Source of the DNA: Lichenicoccus sp964246745
Lineage (GTDB): Bacteria > Pseudomonadota > Alphaproteobacteria > Acetobacterales > Acetobacteraceae
Length of the DNA: 64,000 nucleotides
Direction of reading: 5' to 3'
NCBI GenBank assembly: GCA_964246745.1
Contig: CAXTRK010000015.1
Span: 11,786-75,785 of the forward strand
Shown piece after piece: positions 16,517 to 25,052 of the stretch (position 1 is its first letter; every line of letters starts with the position of its first letter). Under the pieces are notes generated by a model that saw nothing but the letters and a program-made list of their open reading frames with translations, was not told the origin of the DNA and made no database searches. The position numbers and the translations under genes are program-made.

Positions 16517-17421
16517 GCCGCTTGCGAACCCCGCAGGTCCGAGACGAACGTGCCGATCAGCGCCGCCACCGCCGCCGGCTGCTCCTCATGCGCGAGGTGG
16601 CCAAGTCCCTCCAGCGTGACCAGCCGGGACTGCGGCAGGATCGCGTGCAGCCGCTCGGCGTCGGCCGGCGGGATCATGCCATCGGCGCTGCCGGCCACCA
16701 GCACGGTCAGCACCGCAAGACGCGGCAGATCGTCGGCCAATGCCCGCAGGTCCCAATGCGCCATCATCTGCAGAGCCGCCGAGACATGACCCGGATTGAG
16801 CAGCAGCCGTCGATAGAAACGCAGTTGCTCCGTATCGAGCTTCGAGCCGGTATTGCCGAGCAGCCGCTCGACCAGGTCGCGATTGGCCGCGTGCAGCGAA
16901 AAGATCCATGGCACCACGCGCGTCCTGGCCAGCAGACGCGCCGCCGCCGGAAACACCTGCGAGTTCCGCCCCGGCAGCGGCATCAGCGCGCCGTTCAGGC
17001 TGAACAGCGCGCGCGGCCGGATCGTGCCATCGAGGATCATGCGCGACGCGATCGCGGCGCCCGCGGAATGGCCGACCACCAGATCCGGCGCGAAGCCGAG
17101 CTTGTCGAGCAGGACAGCGAGCCGACGCGCGATCGCGGGCAGCGACATCTGCTCGGCGAGCGGCATGCCGGTAAAGCCATGGCCGGGCAAATCGCACGCC
17201 AGCACATGACTGTGCTGTGCCAGGAGCGGCAACAGACCGGCCCAGGAATGGGTGGCAGCTCCGGTGCCGTGCAGAAGCAGGATTTTCGCGCCCGTGCCCA
17301 TTTCCTGCACATGCCCCTTCTCCTGCACATGCCAGCACAGGCCCGCGGCGCGCACGAACCGGCTGCTGTCGCGGTTCGGCCAATCCTGGCCGTCTTGCTC
17401 CCAGCGCAGGCCGACGGTCAT
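16513..17421 (-). CDS. bchO: BchO, alpha/beta-hydrolase-like Mg-chelatase accessory protein
   Basis: A 302-residue alpha/beta-hydrolase-fold protein encoded behind bchI and bchD, the conserved place for bchO. Core features are ILLLHGTGAATHSWAGLLPLL, CDLPGHGFTG and the nucleophile elbow VVGHSAGAAIASRM (about 110-125), followed by LVAGSADGMIPP and a late GLGHLAHEEQP histidine. BchO is thought to aid magnesium insertion into protoporphyrin, though its reaction is not established. Start GTG/ATG at 17421 overlaps the bchD stop by 4 bp. Identification rests on both sequence and context. Confidence 0.9.
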   Translation of the reverse strand: MTVGLRWEQDGQDWPNRDSSRFVRAAGLCWHVQEKGHVQEMGTGAKILLLHGTGAATHSWAGLLPLLAQHSHVLACDLPGHGFTGMPLAEQMSLPAIARRLAVLLDKLGFAPDLVVGHSAGAAIASRMILDGTIRPRALFSLNGALMPLPGRNSQVFPAAARLLARTRVVPWIFSLHAANRDLVERLLGNTGSKLDTEQLRFYRRLLLNPGHVSAALQMMAHWDLRALADDLPRLAVLTVLVAGSADGMIPPADAERLHAILPQSRLVTLEGLGHLAHEEQPAAVAALIGTFVSDLRGSQAA

Positions 17422-19142
17422 GCCGCCCGCGCCTCCCGCACCGCACGCGACAGCGATTGCGCGTCAGGCAATTTCAGGTAGAGCGCGCCCATCCGTCCGG
17501 CCAGTGCTTCCGCCTTTGTCTCCGGACGCGGCGAGATGTCGACCAGCAAAGCGGCCAGGCCAGCCGCGCGCAGCCGCGTGGCGCACAGTCCGGCTTCCTC
17601 GGCGGCCAGCGCCCGGTCGGCGGTTCCGGCCTGGGTTATGTTGGCGCGGCCGTCGGTCAGCAGCACCACCAGCGGCATCTCGCCGCGCTTGCGCAACGAC
17701 AAGGCGAGCGTGGTCGCCGCCTCCAGCCCGGCCGCAAGCGGCGTGCCGCCCCCGCCCGGCAGGCCGGCAAGGCTGCGTCGCGCCCGGGTTAGCGCCGATG
17801 TCGGCGGCAGCAGCAGTTCGGCCTCGCGGCCGCGAAAGGCGATCAGCGCCACGCGGTCGCGACGCACGTAGCAATCGCCAAGCAGCCGCTCGATGGCGCC
17901 CTTGGCTTCGGCCAACCGGTTCATGGCCGCGGAGCCCGACGCGTCAACGACGAAGATCGCGACACTGCGCGGCGTCTGCGCGCGCGGCGCGACACGAAAA
18001 TCGCCCGAGCGCACCTCTACACGCTTTTCGGGGGGGCGCTTTCCAGGGGGGGGCTCTCCAGCGACGCGCTTTCCGGCGACGCGCACGGCCTGCCACGGGG
18101 CTGCCGCGCGTAGCGTCTCCACCACCGCCAACCGCGCCGACGCGGTCGGACGGCCGGCGCGGGCATAAAGCGGCCTGCCATGCTGCGACGCGCGCACCAA
18201 TGCGGACTGAGAACGGCCGCCGCCCGCGGGTGCCGCACCCGTTGCCGCTTGGCCTTGCAGCCGCTCCAGCAGATCCGCGGGCAGCGACGCCTGCGCCGCC
18301 TCGACAAGACGCTCCGTCATGGCGTCCGCGTCATTCATATCGGTATCTTCGTCTTCACTCGGCTGTGGACCCGACTGCTCGGGGTGCTGCCGCTGTTGCT
18401 CCGGCTCCGCGTGGGGCAGCACCGTGGCCCGCCAGGCCAGCACCAGCCGTGCCGCGAGAGCCGCATCGGCTTCGCTCACAGCATCGCGGCCGGACAGCGC
18501 CGCAGCGGAGCGCGCCACGCGCAGCGCCAGCAGCGGCGCGCGCAGCGAGGCAATGCCGAGCGCCTGCGCCGTCTCGCACAGAGCCTCGATGATGCGCGCC
18601 TCAGAGCGCACGCCGGCACGTCGGCCGCGTGCGGCGGCGAGCTCGCCGATCGCCTCGAACTCGCTTCTCCGATGCGGCAGCGCCACGCGGAAGGCGGCAC
18701 GTTCCAGCAGCGCGGCAGGCGGGGCTTCGTCCTCCACGCCTTCGTCGAGCAGCACGAGTCCGATGCGTGCCGGATCGCGCAGCGCCACGCCGTCGCGCTC
18801 CGCCACCACCTCGCCGGTGTCCAGCACGTGACAAAGCCGCGCCGCCGCTTCGCGTGTCAGACGCTCCGCCATCGGCAGCGCCAACACCCCGCCATCGGCT
18901 TCCGCCAGCAGACCGCGTTGCGCAATGCGGCGTCCGCAAGCCAAGGTGGCGGACAGGTCCAGGCCGCCGAGCAGCCGATCGTCGCTGATGCCGAGCGGAC
19001 AGCGGCGCCACGGCGCGAGCAAGGCCAGGAAGGCATCCCGCGCCGGACCGGCGGCCGATTTCAGATGCAGCACCATCCCGGCCGGGTCCAGCGCGAACAG
19101 GCGTGCGGCAAGCAGCGCCTCGTCGCACCGCTCGTCGGTCAC
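17418..19142 (-). CDS. bchD: Mg-chelatase subunit D
   Basis: With BchI and BchH, inserts Mg2+ into protoporphyrin IX. The 574-residue protein begins at GTG 19142, overlapping the bchI stop (GTGA). It has an N-terminal degenerate AAA+ domain, a linker rich in acidic residues and proline (SGPQPSEDEDTD, about 280), then a C-terminal von Willebrand A domain with the MIDAS motif FVVDASGSAAMNR (about 400) and LLTDGRANIT. Just before the VWA domain the linker holds a 15-bp degenerate repeat with C8 and C7 tracts (18025-18085). An apparent longer frame upstream is antisense to and inside bchI. Confidence 0.94.
   Translation of the reverse strand: MTDERCDEALLAARLFALDPAGMVLHLKSAAGPARDAFLALLAPWRRCPLGISDDRLLGGLDLSATLACGRRIAQRGLLAEADGGVLALPMAERLTREAAARLCHVLDTGEVVAERDGVALRDPARIGLVLLDEGVEDEAPPAALLERAAFRVALPHRRSEFEAIGELAAARGRRAGVRSEARIIEALCETAQALGIASLRAPLLALRVARSAAALSGRDAVSEADAALAARLVLAWRATVLPHAEPEQQRQHPEQSGPQPSEDEDTDMNDADAMTERLVEAAQASLPADLLERLQGQAATGAAPAGGGRSQSALVRASQHGRPLYARAGRPTASARLAVVETLRAAAPWQAVRVAGKRVAGEPPPGKRPPEKRVEVRSGDFRVAPRAQTPRSVAIFVVDASGSAAMNRLAEAKGAIERLLGDCYVRRDRVALIAFRGREAELLLPPTSALTRARRSLAGLPGGGGTPLAAGLEAATTLALSLRKRGEMPLVVLLTDGRANITQAGTADRALAAEEAGLCATRLRAAGLAALLVDISPRPETKAEALAGRMGALYLKLPDAQSLSRAVREARAA
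18025..18085 (-). repeat. Degenerate 15-bp tandem repeat with two long G/C homopolymers inside bchD
   Basis: Read on the minus strand, about four 15-bp units encode the five-residue blocks VAGKR, VAGEP, PPGKR and PPEKR in the BchD linker. Two units contain uninterrupted tracts: G8 at 18046-18053 and G7 at 18030-18036 on the plus strand (C8 and C7 in the gene). A one-base slip here would shift the frame to an early stop shortly downstream, at the sequence encoding the end of the linker. Confidence 0.7.
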
Positions 19143-20212
19143 GGTCCGAACAGTTCCGACACCGCGCGTTCGACGCGAGGCGCTGCACCCGCCTCGTCGA
19201 GCGGATTGCGACGCAGCCGATGCCGCAGCGCGGGCAAGGCGACCGCGCGCAGATGGCCGGTCTGCACGCTCACGGCGCCCTCCAGGCAGGCCAGCGCACG
19301 GGCGGCGCGCAGCAGCGACAATTCGCCGCGCAGCCCGTCGGTGCCCAGCGTCAGGCAGAGCCGCGCCGCCTGTTCCAGCATCGCGTCCGGCGTGGGGAGA
19401 TCCCGCAGCCGCGCGCGCGCCTCGTTGATCCGTGTGCGCAGCGCCGCTTCGGCAGCGGCCCATTCCGAGGCGAACTCGGCCGGGTCGCGGTCGAACGCGT
19501 CACGTCGGCGCAGCACCTCGACCCGCTGCGGCAGCAAAGCCGGCGTGGTCACCTCGACGGCCAGACCAAAACGGTCGAGCAGTTGCGGCCGCAAATCGCC
19601 TTCCTCCGGATTGCCGCTGCCGACCAGCACGAAGCGCGCCGGATGACGCACCGACAGGCCCTCGCGCTCGACCACGTTCTCGCCGGAGGCGGCCACGTCG
19701 AGCAGCAGGTCGACGAGATGGTCCTCCAGCAGGTTGACCTCGTCGATATAGAGGAAGCCGCGATGCGCGCGGGCAAGCAGGCCCGGTTCGAACGCCTTGA
19801 CGCCCTCGGTCAGCGCGCGTTCGAGATCGAGCGCGCCCACCACACGGTCCTCGGTGGCCCCGAGCGGCAGATCGACCGTCGGCACGCGCGCCATGCGCGT
19901 GCGCGGCTTGCGCGGACGCAGCGCACAGCTCGGACAATCGCGCCGGTCCGCCAGCGGATCGCAGCCATACGGGCAATCCTCCACGACGCGTATCTGCGGC
20001 AGCAGGCCGGCCAGCGCCCGCACCGCCGTCGATTTGCCGGTGCCGCGATCGCCCAGCACCAGCACGCCGCCGATGCCGGGATCCACCGCCGCCAGCAGCA
20101 GCGCCTGCTTCATCTCGTCCTGGCCGACAATGGCGGTGAACGGATAGACCAGCCGCGCCGGCGCGTCCCTCCTGGCCGCGACAGGCGACGCGACCGGTGT
20201 GAGAACGTTCAT
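19139..20212 (-). CDS. bchI: Mg-chelatase ATPase subunit I
   Basis: AAA+ ATPase ring of magnesium chelatase; hydrolysis powers metal insertion by BchH. The 357-residue protein has YPFTAIVGQDEMKQALLL at about 24-41, Walker A GDRGTGKSTAVRAL (about 55), the DCPYGCDP insertion, Walker B LYIDEVNLLEDHLVDLLLD (about 150) and a sensor-1 VLVGSGNPEEG region. Its ATG at 20212 directly abuts the hemA stop (20213) and its end overlaps bchD, placing it firmly in the operon. No unusual substitution noticed. Confidence 0.96.
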   Translation of the reverse strand: MNVLTPVASPVAARRDAPARLVYPFTAIVGQDEMKQALLLAAVDPGIGGVLVLGDRGTGKSTAVRALAGLLPQIRVVEDCPYGCDPLADRRDCPSCALRPRKPRTRMARVPTVDLPLGATEDRVVGALDLERALTEGVKAFEPGLLARAHRGFLYIDEVNLLEDHLVDLLLDVAASGENVVEREGLSVRHPARFVLVGSGNPEEGDLRPQLLDRFGLAVEVTTPALLPQRVEVLRRRDAFDRDPAEFASEWAAAEAALRTRINEARARLRDLPTPDAMLEQAARLCLTLGTDGLRGELSLLRAARALACLEGAVSVQTGHLRAVALPALRHRLRRNPLDEAGAAPRVERAVSELFGP

Positions 20213-21454
20213 TCAGGCACTCCGCTTGAGGCTGAATTCGAACCACTCGGCGCTGAGGCTGTCCACCAGATGGTCGATAGCCGCGTCGCTGTGCAGCGGC
20301 GAAGGGGTGATGCGCAACCGCTCGGTGCCGCGCGGCACGGTCGGATAGTTGATCGGCTGCACGTAGATGCCGTGATGCGACAGCAGCCGGTCGGTCAGCA
20401 GCCGGCATTGCACCGCGTCGCCGACGATCACCGGGACGATATGCGACGGGTTGGCCAGATGCGGCACGCCCGCCTCGTCGAGCTTGCGGCGCACACGCGC
20501 CACACGGTTGGCGTGGAGTGCCCGCACATCGTCCGCGGCGCGCACGGTGCGTATGCTGGCCAAGGCGCCCGCCGCGACCGCGGGCGGCGTCGCGGTGGTG
20601 AAGATGTAGCCCGACGCAAACGAGCGCACGAAGTCGCACAGCAGGCTTGATGCCGCGATATAGCCGCCGACCACGCCGAATGCCTTGGCGAGCGTGCCCT
20701 CGATCACGGTCAGGCGGTCGGCGACGCCGTCGCGCGCGGCGATGCCGGCGCCCTCCGGCCCATACAAGCCGACGCCGTGCACCTCGTCGAGATAGGTCAT
20801 GGCGCCAAATTCATCCGCCGCGTCGCAGAGGTCGGCGATCGGCGCAATGTCGCCGTCCATCGAATAGACGCTCTCGAAGGCGACCAGCTTGGGCACGCCG
20901 TCCGGCAGGGCGGCCAGGCGACGGCGCAGGTCGGCGGCGTCGTTATGGGCGAAGATCTGCCGTTCGGCGCGGCTGTGACGAATGCCCTCGATCATCGAGG
21001 CATGATTGCCCGCATCCGACAACACGACGCAGTTCGGCATCGACGCGGCCAGTGTGCCCAGCGTGGTCCAGTTCGACATATAGCCGGAGCCGAACAGCAG
21101 CGCCGCCTGCTTGCCATGCAGATCGGCCAGCTCGGCTTCAAGCTCCACGTGCACCGTGCTGGTGCCGGAGATGTTGCGTGTGCCGCCGGCGCCGGCGCCG
21201 AAGCGGTCGAGCGCCTCGTGCATGGCAGCAAGCACGGCCGGGTGCTGACCCATGCCGAGATAGTCGTTCGAGCACCAGACCGTCACCTCGCGCGGCGCCG
21301 GCTCGCCGGGGGCGTTGCGTCCCAGCGTCGGCGCGCCGTGCAGCGTCGCGCGTGGGTAGGCGCCGGCCTGACGCTCCAGTTCGGCGAACACACGGTAATT
21401 GCCTTCCTTGCGCAGGCCGTCGAGCTTCCACTGGAAAAAGGCCTCGTAATCCAT
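20213..21454 (-). CDS. hemA: 5-aminolevulinate synthase (C4 pathway)
   Basis: PLP enzyme condensing glycine and succinyl-CoA to 5-aminolevulinate, the first tetrapyrrole precursor. The protein (413 residues) begins MDYEAFFQWKLDGLRKEG with GGGAGGGA ahead of the ATG at 21454; it has WCSNDYLGMGQHP, GSGGTRNISG-like (GAGGTRNISG), DEVHGVGLYGPEGAG and the PLP-lysine segment EGTLAKAFGVVGGY. Presence of this form is typical of alphaproteobacteria. It lies 17 bp after the puhE-cobW gene and abuts bchI, so precursor supply is tied to the photosynthesis operon. Confidence 0.96.
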   Translation of the reverse strand: MDYEAFFQWKLDGLRKEGNYRVFAELERQAGAYPRATLHGAPTLGRNAPGEPAPREVTVWCSNDYLGMGQHPAVLAAMHEALDRFGAGAGGTRNISGTSTVHVELEAELADLHGKQAALLFGSGYMSNWTTLGTLAASMPNCVVLSDAGNHASMIEGIRHSRAERQIFAHNDAADLRRRLAALPDGVPKLVAFESVYSMDGDIAPIADLCDAADEFGAMTYLDEVHGVGLYGPEGAGIAARDGVADRLTVIEGTLAKAFGVVGGYIAASSLLCDFVRSFASGYIFTTATPPAVAAGALASIRTVRAADDVRALHANRVARVRRKLDEAGVPHLANPSHIVPVIVGDAVQCRLLTDRLLSHHGIYVQPINYPTVPRGTERLRITPSPLHSDAAIDHLVDSLSAEWFEFSLKRSA

Positions 21455-21471
21455 CGACCGTCCCTCCCGGC

Positions 21472-23229
21472 TCATGCCGCGGCGTCCTGCTCACGGCCAG
21501 CGCAGGCATCAAACGCCGCCTGCAGCCGCGTGCCGTGCAGATCGTGGCCGATCGCGATGACGCGCGGTATTTCGTTCTCTCCCGGCGCGAAGGCGGACAT
21601 GCTGGCCCGCCCCCCGGCCACATCAAAGCGTATCCAGCCGCCGCTTGCGCGCGCGATCCCCTTCAGCCGCTCCACCTGACCATAGGCTCCCTCGCTCACA
21701 TCGTCGAGCAGATCGGCCAGTCGTCCGGGCTCGCAGGCGCCATGCAGCGTGCCGTTCCAGGACGCAAAGCCGAATGCCGCGTCATGCCCATGTTGATCAT
21801 GGTCATGGTGATGGTCATGGTCATGATGGTGGTGGTGAGGCTCATGCGCCGCCGGCTGTACCGGAGCCGCCATGGCGATTGGCTGACGCGTGAGCGGGGC
21901 CGCGATGCCATAGGTCGACTGCATGATCTGCACCGCCGGGTTGAGCATGCGCAGCGTGGTCTCGATCATCGCCACCACGGCCGGGCTCACCAGATCGGTC
22001 TTGTTGATCACCAACACCGTGGCCAGGCGCGCCTGCGCCTCGATATGGGCGGTCATGCGCGCGTAGTCATGCAGAAAGGCGCCGGCATCGAGCAGGGTGG
22101 TCACGTGCAGCGAGCGCACCAACGGCTTGAGCGTGGGCGCGCTCAACACCCCAAGCAGCGAGGCAAGGTCGGCGACGCCGCTCGGCTCGATCAGCACGCG
22201 CTTCGGTGAGAACTGGGCGACGATGCTCTGCAGTTGCGCCGCCAGGTCCTGCTTGAGCGAGCAGCAGATGCAGCCGTTCGGCAGTTCGACCACCTCGGCG
22301 CCGCGCTCGCGCAGCAGCGAGCCATCGACACCCACCGAGGAGAAATCGTTCACCAGCACCACAGTGCTGCCGTCGCGCGGCGCGCCGGACATCGCATGAC
22401 GCAGGAAGGTGGTCTTGCCGGCGCCGAGGAAGCCCGCGACGACCTCGATCTCGAATGGCTTGGTGGCCTTGCGCGACTTCAGGCTCCAGCCCCACAGCGC
22501 GGCGGCCGGCAGCGGCAGCATCAGCAGCCAATGCTCCAGGATCGCCAGCGCCATCATCGTCGCCAGGAACGTGAATCCGACCGCGTCGAAACTGGTCGCA
22601 TGCGGAGCCGTCGCCGCCTGGATCAGACGCACCAGAATGACCGTCGAGACTGTCACCGAGACCGGGAACAGCAGGTTCATCGACTTCTTGGTCAGAAACG
22701 AGCGCAGGAACTGCAAATGCTCCGGCAGGAACTCCTCGTTGAGGTTGCGCACGCCGAGGAAGACGTTGAGCTTGGCGCTCTGGTGCATCCACCACAGCAC
22801 CATGAAGGTCCACATGCCGACCTGGTTGCCGCCGTGCCAGGTGAGCGCCACCACGGCGAGCGCGGACGCGATGATCGCCAGTTCGTGCCAGAGACTGGTC
22901 TGTATCGCATGGCCGAAATGACGCCAGCCGCGGCAGCCCTCGGCGCACGGCGCCCGTCTGGGGCCGGTGACGAAGCCCATATAGAACGAAATCTCCTGCC
23001 AACCCCAGCCGAGCAGTCCGCAGGTAAAGGCGAGATAGGCGCCGCGCGTCGAGACATCGGCGCTGGTCCGGGACAGACCCCAGAACGAGGCCAGCAGCAG
23101 TATCGAGGCGCCGATCATGCTCCAGCGGAAGGTCCGCCGCGGCAGTCCGTCCAGGTACATGATCAGCCCGGTGCTGAACCACCAGAAGAACAGCGCGAAC
23201 AAAGCGGGAAGGATGTAGAGATGCAGCAT
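21472..23229 (-). CDS. puhE: PuhE fused in frame to a CobW/COG0523 metal-chaperone GTPase
   Basis: A 585-residue two-part protein. Residues about 1-270 are a polytopic membrane domain matching PuhE (starts MLHLYILPALFALFFWWFS, ends LPLPAAALWGWSLKSR), a factor for reaction-centre assembly. Without interruption it continues into a complete COG0523 GTPase: Walker A VAGFLGAGKTTFLR (about 285), the metal-binding CxCC motif NGCICCSLKQDL, INKTDLV (NKxD), and a His-rich loop with runs of H and D between residues about 475 and 500, then a CobW C-terminal domain. The ATG at 23229 is 10 bp behind acsF. Fusion, rather than neighbouring genes, is seen directly. Confidence 0.9.
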   Translation of the reverse strand: MLHLYILPALFALFFWWFSTGLIMYLDGLPRRTFRWSMIGASILLLASFWGLSRTSADVSTRGAYLAFTCGLLGWGWQEISFYMGFVTGPRRAPCAEGCRGWRHFGHAIQTSLWHELAIIASALAVVALTWHGGNQVGMWTFMVLWWMHQSAKLNVFLGVRNLNEEFLPEHLQFLRSFLTKKSMNLLFPVSVTVSTVILVRLIQAATAPHATSFDAVGFTFLATMMALAILEHWLLMLPLPAAALWGWSLKSRKATKPFEIEVVAGFLGAGKTTFLRHAMSGAPRDGSTVVLVNDFSSVGVDGSLLRERGAEVVELPNGCICCSLKQDLAAQLQSIVAQFSPKRVLIEPSGVADLASLLGVLSAPTLKPLVRSLHVTTLLDAGAFLHDYARMTAHIEAQARLATVLVINKTDLVSPAVVAMIETTLRMLNPAVQIMQSTYGIAAPLTRQPIAMAAPVQPAAHEPHHHHHDHDHHHDHDQHGHDAAFGFASWNGTLHGACEPGRLADLLDDVSEGAYGQVERLKGIARASGGWIRFDVAGGRASMSAFAPGENEIPRVIAIGHDLHGTRLQAAFDACAGREQDAAA

Positions 23230-23239
23230 CGCCGAACGC

Positions 23240-24304
23240 CTACCAGGAGGGAGCCATGCGCACGTCACGCGGCATCCGGTTGCGGCGCACCGGCAGCGTA
23301 TAGACGCGCAGGAAATTGGCGCCGGCCGCGAGCGTCAGCGCGCCACGCCGCACGCGCGACAACGCGCCGCCGCGCGTGCGCGCCCGCCCCATCGCCTCGG
23401 TGATGCGTCGGAAGCGCTTCATGCCGGCATGAAAGCGCGGATCGTCGAGGTCGAGCGCCACCGGGAACACCTGCTTGCAGATCTCCTGGGTGACGCGGAA
23501 CACCTGCATGTCGTACTCGGTGGGATCGAGACCGAGCGCTTCGTGGAACACCGGACGAGCGTGGTCGCGCACATACATGGTCGCGAACACCGCGAGCAGG
23601 AAGAAGCGTATCCACAGCAGGTTCATGCCGCGCAGCAGCGCCGGGTCCGAGCGCATCAGCAGCGCGAACGCCTCGCCATGACGGAACTCGTCGCCGCACC
23701 AGTTCTCGAACCACGAGAAGATCGGATGAAACCGGCGATCGGGGTTGCGCTCGAGCTGGCGGAAGATGGTGATGTAGCGGGCATAGCCGATCTTCTCGGA
23801 CAGATACGTCGCGTAGAACACGAATTTCGGCTTGAAGTAGGTGTATTTCTTTGCCTTCGCCAGAAAGCCGAGATCAACGCCGACGCCGAAATCCTTCAGC
23901 GTGTCATTGATGAAACCGGCATGACGCGCCTCGTCGCGCGCCATATAGCTGAACAGCGCCTTGATGTCCGGGTTGCGTATGCGCTTCTTGATCTCGGCGT
24001 AGAGCACGCAGCCGGAAAACTCGGCCGTCACCGAGCTGACCAGGAAATCCAGGAACTCCTTCTTCAGATCGGGAGGCAAGCTGGAAAGATCACAATCGAA
24101 ACGCGCGTCGCGGACGAAATGGTTCTGGTTGAGATCGCGTCCGAGTTCGGCGATCAGCCCGTCCCATTCCCGCCGCACCAGCCCGACGTCAAGGCTGTCC
24201 ATGTAATCGAAGTCGGTGGTGTAGAAGCGCGGGGACAGCACGGTGTCCTCGCGCGCCGATTCCGTGCTCGCGTTGACCTGTCTTTCGAGAACTTCGCTCA
24301 TCAT
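23240..24304 (-). CDS. acsF: Aerobic Mg-protoporphyrin IX monomethyl ester cyclase (di-iron)
   Basis: O2-dependent enzyme forming the isocyclic (E) ring of bacteriochlorophyll. The 354-residue protein has di-iron ligand motifs SSVTAEFSGC, ARDEARHAGFIND and GDEFRHGEAFALLM at roughly 90, 125 and 215, and the usual TDFDYMDSLDVG N-terminal region. GGGAGAG precedes the tandem ATGs at 24304. Encoding AcsF and no BchE here fits growth with oxygen. It overlaps the upstream 95-residue gene by 4 bp. Confidence 0.96.
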   Translation of the reverse strand: MMSEVLERQVNASTESAREDTVLSPRFYTTDFDYMDSLDVGLVRREWDGLIAELGRDLNQNHFVRDARFDCDLSSLPPDLKKEFLDFLVSSVTAEFSGCVLYAEIKKRIRNPDIKALFSYMARDEARHAGFINDTLKDFGVGVDLGFLAKAKKYTYFKPKFVFYATYLSEKIGYARYITIFRQLERNPDRRFHPIFSWFENWCGDEFRHGEAFALLMRSDPALLRGMNLLWIRFFLLAVFATMYVRDHARPVFHEALGLDPTEYDMQVFRVTQEICKQVFPVALDLDDPRFHAGMKRFRRITEAMGRARTRGGALSRVRRGALTLAAGANFLRVYTLPVRRNRMPRDVRMAPSW

Positions 24305-24588
24305 GGCTCTCCCGCCTCGAAACCGACTTCATACAGGCCCGCGAGCAGAAACACCGATGTCGCGCGCGTCCAGGCGCGCGACATCGGCCCCGCCCTCCGC
24401 ACCGTGATACGGCATTCCCGCCGCAGCGTCTCGCCGTAGCCGATCCGCATCGGCGGATCATGGATCAGCACTTCGTCGCCAGGCATGATCTCCACATCTT
24501 CGGGGATCGCATAGGCGTGGAAACTGGACGGGCTTTTCTCGATTTCGACCATGCAGGTCGCCTCGATCGCCCGCGCTGCGAACATCAT
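24301..24588 (-). CDS. Conserved small photosynthesis-cluster protein between puhC and acsF
   Basis: A 95-residue protein (tandem ATGs at 24588/24585) with ATCMVEIEKSPSSFHAYAIPEDVEI and GDEVLIHDPP, then a short hydrophobic tail TSVFLLAGLYEVGFEAG. A protein of this size and character regularly stands between puhC and acsF in alphaproteobacterial photosynthesis clusters; it has no established function. The beta-rich N-terminal part suggests a small soluble or membrane-edge fold. It overlaps both neighbours by 4 bp, so it is translated within the operon. Confidence 0.8.
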   Translation of the reverse strand: MMFAARAIEATCMVEIEKSPSSFHAYAIPEDVEIMPGDEVLIHDPPMRIGYGETLRRECRITVRRAGPMSRAWTRATSVFLLAGLYEVGFEAGEP

Positions 24589-25052
24589 TGCGTCTCCTTC
24601 TCGGACGCGTGCAGGTAGGCGGTGAACAGCGCCGCATTGCCGCGTCCGAAGCTCTCGAGATCAATCTCGCTCTTCGTCGGGGGATCGATCAAGAGCACAC
24701 GGCCGTCGCTCATCTCGGTAATCCGGTAGGGCAGGCTCAGCGCCACTCCGTCATGCCTGCGTATGATCGACATCCCCTGGATCATTCCTGGAACAAAGCC
24801 GTCCTTCACGGTCGCCAAACGGCCGACCTCGCGGCCGGTGCCGTCGTCGATCACCTCCATCGCGCCCGCTAGCGTGGCGACGAAGCGCAGCTCCTTGGAG
24901 GCGACAGTCACCGCGCCATCCTTGAGCGGGCCTGTCGGCGTGATCGCCACGACCGCGATCAACCCGACCCCAGCCGCCGCGATCAGCGGCGGCCACGCCA
25001 ACCGCGCCTGCCGGGCAACGCCGCGCCGTACGCTTCCGGCCACCGCCTTCAA
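24585..25052 (-). CDS. puhC: PuhC, photosynthetic complex assembly protein
   Basis: Membrane-anchored factor for light-harvesting 1/reaction-centre core assembly. The best start is TTG at 25052, which overlaps the puhB stop (TTGA) and has GTGGGA just ahead; it gives 155 residues, the usual PuhC length. A single N-terminal transmembrane segment (PPLIAAAGVGLIAVVAI) is followed by a periplasmic beta-rich domain containing LRFVATLAGAMEVIDDGTG and GMSIIRRHDG. A longer frame to 25508 runs antisense-like through puhB and is not the gene. Start codon choice is inferred from spacing. Confidence 0.85.
   Translation of the reverse strand: MKAVAGSVRRGVARQARLAWPPLIAAAGVGLIAVVAITPTGPLKDGAVTVASKELRFVATLAGAMEVIDDGTGREVGRLATVKDGFVPGMIQGMSIIRRHDGVALSLPYRITEMSDGRVLLIDPPTKSEIDLESFGRGNAALFTAYLHASEKETQ

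Noticed and set aside
18180..19646. Plus-strand frame of 488 codons
   Set aside because: Antisense to bchD and bchI; no recognisable domain.
19103..20650. Plus-strand frame of 515 codons
   Set aside because: Antisense to bchI and hemA; a GC-driven shadow.
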